IMG/VR virus record: IMGVR_UViG_3300017992_000721
Location: 1 to 32,440 of that record
Direction: 5' to 3' (one strand)
From: a virus
DNA: 32,440 bases
The number at the start of each line of letters is the position of its first letter. Position 1 is the stretch's first letter. The translations under genes and the position numbers were made by a program. Under the pieces are notes generated by a model. It saw nothing but the letters and a program-made list of their open reading frames with translations, did not search any database and had not been told where the DNA came from. This document shows, in pieces, positions 20,484-27,956 of the stretch.

Positions 20484-21134
20484 CTACTTGAACAGGTCGT
20501 TCGGGTTCGCCAGCGTTCCGATGAAATCGGCGGACTGGCGCAAGGGGCCGGCCAGGTCGTCGCCTAGGGCCGAATTGCCGATGCCGATGTGTTCGACCAG
20601 GCTGGGCGAGTGATACCAACAGGCCAGGCCGGCGGTTTGCAGGAATTTGCCGATCTCGGCGTCGGCGTTGTAGTTGGACTGGCGCGGGCCAAGCGTTTCC
20701 ACGATTCGCTCCGCCGAAAGGCGTGGAAAAATCCAGGCCTGGGAACCGGCCAGGGCCCAGCCGCGGTTCTGGGTTCGCCATTGGCGGCCGAGGCCCCGGC
20801 GGCGCGGGGCGTAGGCGGCCGGGCAGTAGGGGGAGACCAGGCCGATCGTGTCGGGCTCGGCTGGCCACAACTCGCGGTCGAGGTAGTCGGCCAGGCCGCG
20901 GCAGAGGATGACGTCGTCTTCCAGTAGAAAGATCGCCTCGGCCTTGGGGCGGGCGTCGAGCGTGGCGGCCAGGGCCGAGAGGTAGGCCGTGTAGTGGCCC
21001 GACGGCGGGCTGTCCTCGTGGATCCAGACCTCGGGCCCGTCGTAGCCGGCCTGGGCCAGGCTGGCGACGGCGGTCTGCAGGGTGGCCTTGGGCCGCGGGG
21101 AGGTCAGGACGGTGATGGCGAGATTGATTGGCAT
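20484..21134 (-). CDS. GT-A fold glycosyltransferase, 216 aa
   Basis: INLAITVLTSPRPKATLQTAV begins a GT-A fold; AEAIFLLEDDVILCRGLADYL carries the DDV metal/nucleotide motif, and GLVSPYCPAAYAP, WALAGSQAWIFPRL and SLVEHIGIGNSAL match the central and C-terminal blocks of small GT25/GT2-related enzymes. ATG 21134 is chosen because the protein-like sequence starts there and GGAAAA precedes it. The stop TAG is 7 nt from a 27-nt repeat shared with the GT4-like gene at 21499. Confidence 0.7.
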   Translation of the reverse strand: MPINLAITVLTSPRPKATLQTAVASLAQAGYDGPEVWIHEDSPPSGHYTAYLSALAATLDARPKAEAIFLLEDDVILCRGLADYLDRELWPAEPDTIGLVSPYCPAAYAPRRRGLGRQWRTQNRGWALAGSQAWIFPRLSAERIVETLGPRQSNYNADAEIGKFLQTAGLACWYHSPSLVEHIGIGNSALGDDLAGPLRQSADFIGTLANPNDLFK

Positions 21135-21155
21135 GGGGCGTTTTCCTGTTGGGAT

Positions 21156-21184
21156 GAACCGCCGAGACGCGGAGACGCAGAGAA
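21156..21184. repeat. CCGCCGAGACGCGGAGACG repeat family
   Basis: GAACCGCCGAGACGCGGAGAC and the next bases lie right beside the stop of the 82-aa gene. Related pieces are at 20412-20440, 21450-21475 and 16928-16940. Confidence 0.5.
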
Positions 21185-21433
21185 TTAGACGGGGCAATTG
21201 TCGTCTTCGAGGGGCCCGCAACAGGCAATCGAGTGGCGGGTCGGCAGGTCCAGCAGCGTTGTCGGCTGGGCGTAGAATTGGACGGCGGCGGCGCGGGCAA
21301 CGGCCTCGGTGCAAGGGGTGATCGCGAAAATCGACGACGGGCCAAGGTGCTTTTCGAAGGCGGGGCCGGCGTAGCGTTGGTGGCCCATCACTTCGACAAT
21401 GGCCCAGGTTTCGGCGGGGGTTTCTTCCGGCAT
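21185..21433 (-). CDS. Small conserved phage-type protein, 82 aa
   Basis: ETWAIVEVMGHQRYAGPAFEK and then FAITPCTEAVARAAAVQFYA is a pattern I recall from a family of small phage proteins of unknown function that begin TWAIVE(I/V)MGH. The middle part usual in longer members appears missing, so this is a short form. Ends in PLEDDNCPV. ATG 21433 has GAAAGGAAACC. It sits between two glycosyltransferase genes. Confidence 0.6.
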   Translation of the reverse strand: MPEETPAETWAIVEVMGHQRYAGPAFEKHLGPSSIFAITPCTEAVARAAAVQFYAQPTTLLDLPTRHSIACCGPLEDDNCPV

Positions 21434-21475
21434 GATTGGTTTCCTTTCTCGGCGTCTCTGCGCCGCGGCGGTTGT

Positions 21476-21502
21476 CTTACACGGGCCGGGGGCCCATGCT
21501 AC
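21476..21502. repeat. 27-nt repeat with GC palindrome, copy 2
   Basis: Identical to 20451-20477. Here the repeat contains the TAG stop codon (21501-21499) of the GT4-like gene. Confidence 0.7.
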
Positions 21503-22554
21503 TTGAGGGATGAAAATAGGGCCTCCCAGGCTTCCCAGATCGGGCCCGGGTCGGTTAGTTTCTGGACGCGGGCGCGGGCGGCGTGGGCCATCTTGAGCCG
21601 GCGGGCGTCGTCGTGGTGGAGGAGGTTCAGGGCTGCGACGAAGTCGTCGGGGCCGTCGCATAGAAAACCGGTCGAGCCGTGGCGGACCATTTCGACCCAG
21701 CCGCCGCGGTTGTCAACGATCAGCGGGCAGCCGGTGGCCATCGCCTCCAGGCCCACGCGGGGCCAGTTCTCCAGGGCAGAGCCGCCGGGCTGGCAGTAGG
21801 CGTGCAACGTGGAGAGGAAATACTCGACGTTCGCGCCGAAGCCGCCAGGCGGATAGGTCAGGACGTGGGTCGGCGGTTTTCCTATGGCCTTTTCGAGCTT
21901 GGGCAGCCAGCCGAGGACCAGGGCCGTTTTCGGGTTGTCCACCGCGTCGAAGATCTGCCAGGTGTGGCGGCTGAACTTGTGGCGGTCGGGGCGGCTGATG
22001 CGGCCGAAACGGAACGCGTGGTTGGGGCCGCAGCGTTTTTCCGGACGGAACGGGAAATCATCGCAGCAAAAGGCCCCGGGGATCAGGTGGCCGTGTTCGG
22101 GGGTGTAGCCGTAGGGCCGTAGTGCTTCTTCGTGGGTGGTCCGTTGGAAGCGGGATTGAAAGACGTAGGCGTCGGCCGGGCCGTTTTGCTTGGCGTCTCG
22201 GCGGGTCAGGGGCAGCGGTTCGCCCATGCAATCGACCACCACCAGGCGGCACCAGAAGCGGCGCAGATCGGCGGCGTAGTGCTTGGTGGCGTGTTGGGAG
22301 CAGAACAGCACGGCGATCGAGCCGTGCAGATCGGTCAGGTGGGCCAGGTCGCTCAGGTCCTCCGGCGGCGGGAAGATTTCGCAGCCGATACCGCGGAGGC
22401 GGTCGACCCAGACGGCGGGGGCGGCCTGGTCGGTGACGACGGAGACCTCGAGGCCGTGTTCGCGCCAGAGGCGGAGCGTGTGCCAGATTTCGGTCTTGGC
22501 CCCGCCGATGTCGCCGGGGCTGCCGAAGAGAAAGACGGGGCGGTGCGTGGGCAT
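21499..22554 (-). CDS. GT-B glycosyltransferase (GT4-like), 351 aa
   Basis: A full GT4 layout: an N-terminal FLFGSPGDIGGAKTEIWHT loop, DAYVFQSRFQRTTHEEALRPY, then the C-terminal donor domain with FRFGRISRPDRHKF and NWPRVGLEAMATGCPLIVDN plus GWVEMVRHGSTGFLCDGPDD. The Glu of VGLEAM is the likely EX7E residue. ATG 22554 lies 8 nt after GAGG in a leader element identical to that of the YiiX-like gene. It is probably the first gene of the sugar cassette. Confidence 0.85.
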   Translation of the reverse strand: MPTHRPVFLFGSPGDIGGAKTEIWHTLRLWREHGLEVSVVTDQAAPAVWVDRLRGIGCEIFPPPEDLSDLAHLTDLHGSIAVLFCSQHATKHYAADLRRFWCRLVVVDCMGEPLPLTRRDAKQNGPADAYVFQSRFQRTTHEEALRPYGYTPEHGHLIPGAFCCDDFPFRPEKRCGPNHAFRFGRISRPDRHKFSRHTWQIFDAVDNPKTALVLGWLPKLEKAIGKPPTHVLTYPPGGFGANVEYFLSTLHAYCQPGGSALENWPRVGLEAMATGCPLIVDNRGGWVEMVRHGSTGFLCDGPDDFVAALNLLHHDDARRLKMAHAARARVQKLTDPGPIWEAWEALFSSLK

Positions 22555-22561
22555 ACCAAAA

Positions 22562-22583
22562 GCCTCACGTCGCCCCCCGGCCC
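22562..22583 (-). promoter_or_regulatory. 22-nt leader repeat, copy 2 (contains the ribosome site)
   Basis: Identical to 2854-2875; the GAGG ends 8 nt before the ATG at 22554. Confidence 0.55.
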
Positions 22584-22641
22584 AGTTCAGACGAGATCAG
22601 GATAGCCGGTATCGGGCGGCGGTAGTAGGGGGGAGGGAGGA

Positions 22642-22676
22642 GGAAGTTTGAAGGGTGAAGGGTGAAGGGTGAAAGA
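22642..22676. repeat. (GGGTGAA)n heptamer array
   Basis: GGAAGTTTGAAGGGTGAAGGG and two further units. Here it does not touch a start codon. Confidence 0.8.
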
Positions 22677-22721
22677 AGAAGGGGCTGCCGGCATCGCCGT
22701 GGGTGGCGGGGCTGCAGGATC

Positions 22722-22781
22722 GCCATTTCCGGCGATGCGGACGTCCAGCCCGACGTTTTCGGCGGTAGGATCCTATCGCCG
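22722..22781. repeat. Three-hairpin repeat element, copy 2
   Basis: GCCATTTCCGGCG at 22722-22734, GACGTTTTCGGC near 22752, and the 21-nt near-palindrome at 22761-22781 that is identical to 3837-3857. Confidence 0.65.
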
Positions 22782-22828
22782 TCGGCGTCGGTGGCGGCCG
22801 ACACTTACGGTTCCGGCGTGGTCACCAG

Positions 22829-22872
22829 GTTTCACCCTTCACCCTTCACCCTTCACCCTTCACCCTTCACTC
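22829..22872. repeat. Longest (TTCACCC)n array
   Basis: Five to six 7-bp units on the plus strand. On the minus strand its edge gives the last codons and the TGA (22862-22860) of the 131-aa gene. Confidence 0.85.
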
Positions 22873-23255
22873 TTCCACCCGGGGCATGTGCCCCGGCAGA
22901 GTCTTGCGGCGTGGTGTTGGTGCCAGTGGCAGGGGGTTCCGGTTTCGGTGCAGGCGCCGGCGGCGACGCTGAACAGGTCGCGGGGGCATTGTTCGCAGAT
23001 TTGCAGCAGCCGGACGATTTCGCCGTTGGAGCGGGTCGCCTTCCCGTCGGCGACCAGTTCGGCAACGCAATCGGCCAGCGTCCGTTTTTCCCCCTCTTCA
23101 TCCTTCGAACTTCTGACCGGGCAGCGGCGCGAGACCTTCTCCGGCGGGTAGGTGCCGAGGCGGGTGTGGCCGCAGTCGGGACACCTCAAGGCGTACAGCC
23201 GCGGGGCGTTGGGCTCGTCGATCGTCCGCAGCAGTTCGTATCGGCAGCGAGTCAT
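22860..23255 (-). CDS. Cysteine-rich, zinc-ribbon-like protein, 131 aa
   Basis: No named family. LRCPDCGHTRLGTYPPEKVSRRCP and ICEQCPRDLFSVAAGACTETGTPCHWHQH hold spaced Cys and His residues that could bind zinc. Its start overlaps the stop of the 175-aa gene (ATGA at 23255-23252). Its last residues (GWKSEG) and stop come from the heptamer array, so the original end may be lost. The place at the end of the tail module suggests a minor virion or assembly role. Confidence 0.6.
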   Translation of the reverse strand: MTRCRYELLRTIDEPNAPRLYALRCPDCGHTRLGTYPPEKVSRRCPVRSSKDEEGEKRTLADCVAELVADGKATRSNGEIVRLLQICEQCPRDLFSVAAGACTETGTPCHWHQHHAARLCRGTCPGWKSEG

Positions 23256-23779
23256 GGGTAAACGGGCTCGATCGTTACCGTGGGCGGGAGGGTTCCGGTG
23301 CAGACGGAGCCGTCGTGGTTCTCGGCTCCGTATTTGGTCAGCGTGATCTTGTTGGTCGCCGGGTCGAGGTCGTATAGGCAATCGTCGGCGGTCCGGCTCG
23401 GGCCGCGGTAGCGGGCGATCGAGCGGCGGTAATACCAGTCGTCGGACAGGGAAACCAACAGTTCCCAATACCAGGGGGAGGCGGCCCCGACCTTTAGTTC
23501 GATGTAGAGGTGGGCAACGCGATTGATCCCGACGAGGTTCCAGGTGCAGGCGGACCCCACCGAATAGGTCCAGACGCAGGGCGCGTACTCGTTCGCCCGG
23601 GTGTTGAATCCCTCGAATGCCAGATCGAACAGGCCGGCCACGTTGGGGCAGTAGGCGCAATTGACGGGCGTCCAGCCGCCCGCGCCCAGGTCGAGTTCGA
23701 ATGTGTGGGGCTGGCCGCAGCGAAACGTACAGTTGTGGCAGAGTCGGCCGCAGGGATACCAGCCGTGATGTTGGGCCAT
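23252..23779 (-). CDS. Cysteine-rich tail-module protein, 175 aa
   Basis: No family recognised. The N-terminus CGRLCHNCTFRCGQPHTFELDL is Cys-rich; then come aromatic beta strands (VAHLYIELKVGAASPWYWELLV) and a final DGSVCTGTLPPTVTIEPVYP. ATG 23779 lies 4 nt after the stop of the 342-aa gene. The beta-rich, aromatic composition fits a distal tail or virion surface protein; this is inferred from position. Confidence 0.6.
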   Translation of the reverse strand: MAQHHGWYPCGRLCHNCTFRCGQPHTFELDLGAGGWTPVNCAYCPNVAGLFDLAFEGFNTRANEYAPCVWTYSVGSACTWNLVGINRVAHLYIELKVGAASPWYWELLVSLSDDWYYRRSIARYRGPSRTADDCLYDLDPATNKITLTKYGAENHDGSVCTGTLPPTVTIEPVYP

Positions 23780-23783
23780 GGCC

Positions 23784-24812
23784 TTAGCAGTGTTGCTGGG
23801 TGATGCGGTATTTTCCGTCGTCGCCGCGGCGGGCGATGCCGCCGGCCCCGGCCAGGCCGTGGAACATCGCCAGGGCAACCCCGCCTGGCTGGTAGATCGT
23901 GATGCCGGCCCCGGTCGGGTCGGGGTGGAGGCCGTCCCAGTGGTCGATTACGGTAGCGGCGAAGTAGGCGGAATAGTCGAAGTCGACGTCGGCCGACCAG
24001 GTGATCTCCCGGGCCAACTCTTGGAAGTCGAAAATCTCGAAAACGGCCTCCTCGGGCCACAACAGCGCGATGCCGCGGCTTCCGTGGAGGGCGTCGGAGA
24101 TCCGGGCGCGGCCGACCCGGTCGCCGCGGGTGTCGTGGACGGTAAACTCTTCCGACGTGTCGGTGGTCCAGGAGCCGGCCCCGCTCGGGTAGCGGGCGTA
24201 GGCGGTCGCCTGGCCACTCGTGAAGGTCGTCTTGAGTTCGAAGTGGACCGGTTGGGCGCGGCCCTGATTGAGCAACACGGTCGCCCAATACTGGCCGGTT
24301 CCATCAATTTCGATACTAAGAAGCTCGGCGGGGCCGTACTCGGCCGGGACGAGTTGGGTGAGGTCGGAGCCGTCGAACCGGGCCCGGTCGCAGTAGGCGG
24401 CGTAGGTGGGCGTCATATCGAGCCGGACGGGGCACGGGCCGGTGAACCAGGCCCGGCCGATCGAGCCGTCGGCGATCGGCTCGGCCAGGACGGCAATCGG
24501 TCCGTAGTGGGTCGCCGGGGCGTGGCCGGTCGGGATCGGCTGATTGCAGTAGGCCAGCAGGTTGTGTAGCGGGGTGATGGCCGAGGCGGAGACGGTCGGG
24601 CCGATCGCGAGAACATCAAAACGGGAGCGGTCGGCGCCGGAGTCGTTTTTGATCAGCGTGGTGGGGAGGCCGGATGTCGGAGGCTGGAGGCTGGAGGAAG
24701 GGGAGCGGGTCAGGCGGCGGACGGTTTGGCTCGTCTTCTGCCAGGTATTGAAGCAGTCGGCGGGGATCTCGAGCTTGTCGCCTTGTTTGACGCGTTTGCC
24801 TTCGTGGGCCAT
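23784..24812 (-). CDS. Probable distal tail / virion protein, 342 aa
   Basis: No named family. After MAHEGKRVKQGDKLEIPADCF comes SPSSSLQPPTSGLPT, encoded by CCTCCAG 7-bp units (24679-24698). The rest is rich in aromatic and acidic residues in beta-type patterns (IGRAWFTGPCPVRL, GQYWATVLLNQG, TIYQPGGVALAMFHGL). It lies 3 nt after the 268-aa gene and close to the next gene, in the tail operon. A baseplate or tail-tip role is likely but only from position. Confidence 0.6.
   Translation of the reverse strand: MAHEGKRVKQGDKLEIPADCFNTWQKTSQTVRRLTRSPSSSLQPPTSGLPTTLIKNDSGADRSRFDVLAIGPTVSASAITPLHNLLAYCNQPIPTGHAPATHYGPIAVLAEPIADGSIGRAWFTGPCPVRLDMTPTYAAYCDRARFDGSDLTQLVPAEYGPAELLSIEIDGTGQYWATVLLNQGRAQPVHFELKTTFTSGQATAYARYPSGAGSWTTDTSEEFTVHDTRGDRVGRARISDALHGSRGIALLWPEEAVFEIFDFQELAREITWSADVDFDYSAYFAATVIDHWDGLHPDPTGAGITIYQPGGVALAMFHGLAGAGGIARRGDDGKYRITQQHC
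24679..24698. repeat. GGAGGCT heptamer repeat inside a virion gene
   Basis: Plus strand GGAGGCTGGAGGCTGGAGGA: almost three 7-bp units, in a third sequence family, within the 342-aa coding sequence. It encodes the SSLQPPTS stretch. Confidence 0.6.
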
Positions 24813-24815
24813 GAC

Positions 24816-25622
24816 TCAAATCCCCAGGTTGGAAAAGTCGCCGTCGGGGACCACCTTGTTGACGATCACGGCAATCGGCTTCTTGATGAGGATATTCGCG
24901 GTCGCGTCGGTATCGGTCGCGTAGCGGGTCCAGAGGTAGTCCCAGCCGAGTTTGTTGATACCGGTAACCGTCCCGATCGTGTGGCCGGTGACGTTGGGGC
25001 TGGCCTCGAAGCTGAAATTGATGGCCCAGTCTTCTTCCCCGCGCTGGGAGCCGTCGGCCCCGTGGAAGAGCACCTCGCCGGCGTCGAAGCCGCGGAACGT
25101 GTCGTCGTTCTTGCAGCCGGTCAGGCCGTAGAGGGTGGCCTTATAGGCGTCGTCGACGGCCGAGGCGATAATATAGTGGGTTTCGGTCCAGGCGAATTTG
25201 GGCACGATGACGTCGCAGCCTTGGACCTTCCCCTCCTCGTCAACTCCGATCGCCTTCTGGAAATTCGGTGTCGGGTCGCCGGCGGGGACGTAGACCGTTT
25301 CGTCGTCGGCCTGAAAGCGGGTCTCGGTCCCGCCGCCGGTGGCGAACGAGTAGGACGATTCGCCGGTCGATTTGCGGGCGGTGTAGCCGTAGGAAACGGC
25401 CGCATTCCACAGGTGAGCCGTTCCGCCGTCGCCGATGTAGTCTAGGCTGGCCTTCTGGCGGACCAAGGAGAGGCCGCCGACGGTGACCAGGACCGGGGCG
25501 GCGGCCAGCAGGGCGAAACGGGCCGTCGGCTCGTCGTTGGTCCCGTGGACGTTGTAGCGGTAGATGGCTGACGATTCGGTCGTCGACCGGCTGTTGATCT
25601 TTTCGCTAACCGTAACGGCCAT
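24816..25622 (-). CDS. Probable phage tail protein, 268 aa
   Basis: No named family. It starts MAVTVSEKINSRSTTESSAIYR and is rich in beta strands, with YIIASAVDDAYKATLYGLTGC, WAINFSFEASPNVTGHTIGTVTGI and GWDYLWTRYATDTDATANILIKK. ATG 25622 follows the tape-measure stop by 12 nt; a TTG at 25634 would add four residues. Gene order (tape measure, then this) fits a distal tail protein. Confidence 0.65.
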   Translation of the reverse strand: MAVTVSEKINSRSTTESSAIYRYNVHGTNDEPTARFALLAAAPVLVTVGGLSLVRQKASLDYIGDGGTAHLWNAAVSYGYTARKSTGESSYSFATGGGTETRFQADDETVYVPAGDPTPNFQKAIGVDEEGKVQGCDVIVPKFAWTETHYIIASAVDDAYKATLYGLTGCKNDDTFRGFDAGEVLFHGADGSQRGEEDWAINFSFEASPNVTGHTIGTVTGINKLGWDYLWTRYATDTDATANILIKKPIAVIVNKVVPDGDFSNLGI

Positions 25623-25634
25623 GGGGGCATCCAA

Positions 25635-27956
25635 TCAAGCAAAGGTGGCGGCCAGGGCGGCGCGTTCGGCCATGGCGCGGGTACTCTCGGCGATGTCGGC
25701 CGTGTTCTTGGCGGTCTGTTCGGCGGCCTTCTGGGCGGCCGGCTTGTACTGGTCGCGGAACGCGTGAATAGAAAAGGATCCGCGGATGGAGTCGGCGGCG
25801 AGGCGGACGGCCTGGTCGACGCCGGCCAGGGCGTCGGGGGCGTTGCCGGCGGGGTCGCCGGACCCCGGGGCCTTCGGCGCTTCGTTGGCCAACGCGTTGG
25901 CCTTCGCGACGGCGGCCTCCCATTCGGCCTTGGCGTCGGCCAGGGCCTTTTCTTGTTCGGCGAGTTGCTTTGCTTGGGCGGTCTGGCGGCGGGCGTAGGC
26001 GCGGCGGCGGTTGTCTTCCAGCGCGTCGAGCGCGCCGGTCTTGTTGGCCTCGATCTCGGCTTGGCGGGTGGCGGCGTCCTTTTTGATCCTTTTTAGGTCG
26101 GCCTTGCGTTGGCCTTGGCGTTCTTTCCGGGCGCTGTCGTATCGGTCGTCGACGGCCTTCTTGCCCTCTTCCAACTCGAAGGAGTCGTCGACCAGGGCCA
26201 TTAATTCAACGACCCGGTGGGAAATGAAGCGCTGCGTGGCCGTCCAGTTGTCGACCACGAAGCCGGAGAACTTAGCCCAGGCGGCTTGCATGTTGGCCGA
26301 GACGGTGGTCCAGGTCGATTGCATCCCATACCAGATTTTGACCAGGCGGGACGAGATCGAGAAATGGGCTTCGGTGATCACATTGGCAAAAAAATGCTTC
26401 CAGTCGGTGAGCCAGGCCTTGGTGGCGTTGATGCCGGCGGTGAATTCCATCTTGATGTAGGCCCAGGCGACGCGGACGGCGAGCCCGAGATCCCCGGCGG
26501 CAAAGGCTTTGCCGATCGCGCCGAAGGTGGTCGACGCCCGGCCGGCCAGTTCGGCGAACTTGGCCGAGATCCAATCGACCGCTTTGCCAAGCACGCCGGA
26601 GGTCTTGGCGAAATGGACCCCCAGGCCGACGATCGCGGCCACGGCCAGGCCGACCGGCGAGATCAGCGCGCCGATCGCGGCGGCGACCGCGCCGAGCACG
26701 GTCCCGGCGACCGAGACGATCGTGGCCAGGCCCGACAGGGCGAAGCCGGCGGCGGTGGCGATCGTCCCCAGGGCGACCAGGCCGGCCCCGATCGCCCCGA
26801 CCGCGGCGGTTACCTTGGCGATGGTGACGACCAGGCCTTGATTCTTGGAAATCCAATCGGCCAGGCCCTTGGCGAACTTCTTGACCGAGACGGCGATCTT
26901 GGCCAGCGGCTTGGCCAGCGCGCCGCCGATCGCCCGGAAGGCGGCCAGGCCGGCCTCGCGGACCTGGCCGAAGGCGTGGGAGAGCGTCGCGGCCATCTTG
27001 GCGTAGGCCTCTTCGGTCGCCCCGGTCCGGCCGGCCATGGCGGCCGTGTCGGCGGCAAAACCCTTCAGGTCTTTCAGCGCCGGCAAAATACCCTTGATCG
27101 CGCGGATGTTGGGGAAGAGTTTTGCGATCGCGTCGGGCGGGAGTTTGGCAATCCGGGCCATCACGCCGGCCAGGCCTTCGCTTTCGAGCGTGGCCGAGGA
27201 GAGGTTCAGCCCCAGCGCGGCGGCGTACTGGGCGGCCTCCTTCGACGGCTTCAAGAACGACGTAATCACGGCGTTGACCGACGTCAGGGCGTTGTCGGTC
27301 TTGATGCCGTTGCGGGTCAGCGTGGCGATCATCGCGCCCAGTTCGTCGAGCCCCACGCCGGCCTGGGCTGCGATCGTGGTGACGTTGCCGATCGACGGGG
27401 CCAACTCCCCAAACGTAGTTTTGCCCTTCTTGACAATACTAAAAAGCCAATCCGAGACGTCGCCGGCGTTCTCGGCGGCCAGGCCGTAGGAGTTTAGAAC
27501 GGTGGTGATCGCGTCGGCGGCGGTCCCCGTGTCGGTCATGCCGGCCTTGGCGGCGCGGGCCGAGACGGCCAGGACGGCCAGGGCCTTTTCGGCGGGGACG
27601 CTGGCGGAGAGGATGTCGTAAAGGCCCTTGCTGAGGGTCTCGGTCGATTCGCCGAATTCCACGGCCATGTCGGAAACGGCCGTCTTGAAGTGTTCGAGGT
27701 GTTTTTCCGGCTCGGCCAGCATCGTCGAGACGGCGGCCATTTGCGTCTCTAAATCGGCGAACGCCTTCGCCCCGATTACCAGCGGGGCCGACATGGCGGC
27801 CGAGGCGGCCAGCATCGACTTGCCCATGGCCGTGGCCGAGGCCCCGAAGCTCTTGAGCTTCTTGGACCACATGCGAAGGCCCGCGGCGGCCTTGCCGTCT
27901 TTGAGGTACAACTCGATGAAGGCCGCCCCGGCCTTGATGGAGGAAGCGCTAACCAT
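25635..27956 (-). CDS. Phage tail tape measure protein, 773 aa
   Basis: The TP901-type core is clear: ADLETQMAAVSTML, MAVEFGESTETLSKGLYDILSASV, GTAADAITTVLNSYGL and TTFGELAPSIGNVTTIAAQAG, followed by NALTSVNAVITSFLKPSKEA. Residues about 370-460 hold several hydrophobic segments. Residues about 600-700 form a long Arg/Lys/Glu-rich coiled coil, ending in a tail with NTADIAESTRAMAE. The length sets the tail length, and this is a fairly short one. The start ATG 27956 is 3 nt from a repeat (CTTCAAACTTCCGCC-ATG) with no ribosome site. It lies downstream of the chaperone gene, as is usual in siphoviruses. Confidence 0.93.
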   Translation of the reverse strand: MVSASSIKAGAAFIELYLKDGKAAAGLRMWSKKLKSFGASATAMGKSMLAASAAMSAPLVIGAKAFADLETQMAAVSTMLAEPEKHLEHFKTAVSDMAVEFGESTETLSKGLYDILSASVPAEKALAVLAVSARAAKAGMTDTGTAADAITTVLNSYGLAAENAGDVSDWLFSIVKKGKTTFGELAPSIGNVTTIAAQAGVGLDELGAMIATLTRNGIKTDNALTSVNAVITSFLKPSKEAAQYAAALGLNLSSATLESEGLAGVMARIAKLPPDAIAKLFPNIRAIKGILPALKDLKGFAADTAAMAGRTGATEEAYAKMAATLSHAFGQVREAGLAAFRAIGGALAKPLAKIAVSVKKFAKGLADWISKNQGLVVTIAKVTAAVGAIGAGLVALGTIATAAGFALSGLATIVSVAGTVLGAVAAAIGALISPVGLAVAAIVGLGVHFAKTSGVLGKAVDWISAKFAELAGRASTTFGAIGKAFAAGDLGLAVRVAWAYIKMEFTAGINATKAWLTDWKHFFANVITEAHFSISSRLVKIWYGMQSTWTTVSANMQAAWAKFSGFVVDNWTATQRFISHRVVELMALVDDSFELEEGKKAVDDRYDSARKERQGQRKADLKRIKKDAATRQAEIEANKTGALDALEDNRRRAYARRQTAQAKQLAEQEKALADAKAEWEAAVAKANALANEAPKAPGSGDPAGNAPDALAGVDQAVRLAADSIRGSFSIHAFRDQYKPAAQKAAEQTAKNTADIAESTRAMAERAALAATFA

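Larger units (their letters stand above)
22555..22859. other. Repeat-filled gap of about 300 bp
   Basis: No gene. In order it holds the 22-nt leader repeat (22562-22583), a possible -10 box on the minus strand (TATCCT near 22604), a (GGGTGAA)n array at 22642-22676, the three-hairpin element (22722-22781) and a long (TTCACCC)n array from 22829. The apparent minus-strand frame across it is translated repeat. Confidence 0.7.

Noticed and set aside
22565-22804. Minus-strand 79-codon frame between the GT4-like gene and the tail module
   Set aside because: It is a translation of the heptamer and three-hairpin repeats (LLSPFTLHPSNF and DGDRILPPKT).
22829-22872. Tandem repeat array considered as CRISPR
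   Set aside because: The units are 7 bp with no spacers and no cas genes nearby.
26217-27497. Plus-strand 426-codon frame opposite the tape measure gene
   Set aside because: Gly/Asp/Arg-rich shadow of a real gene.
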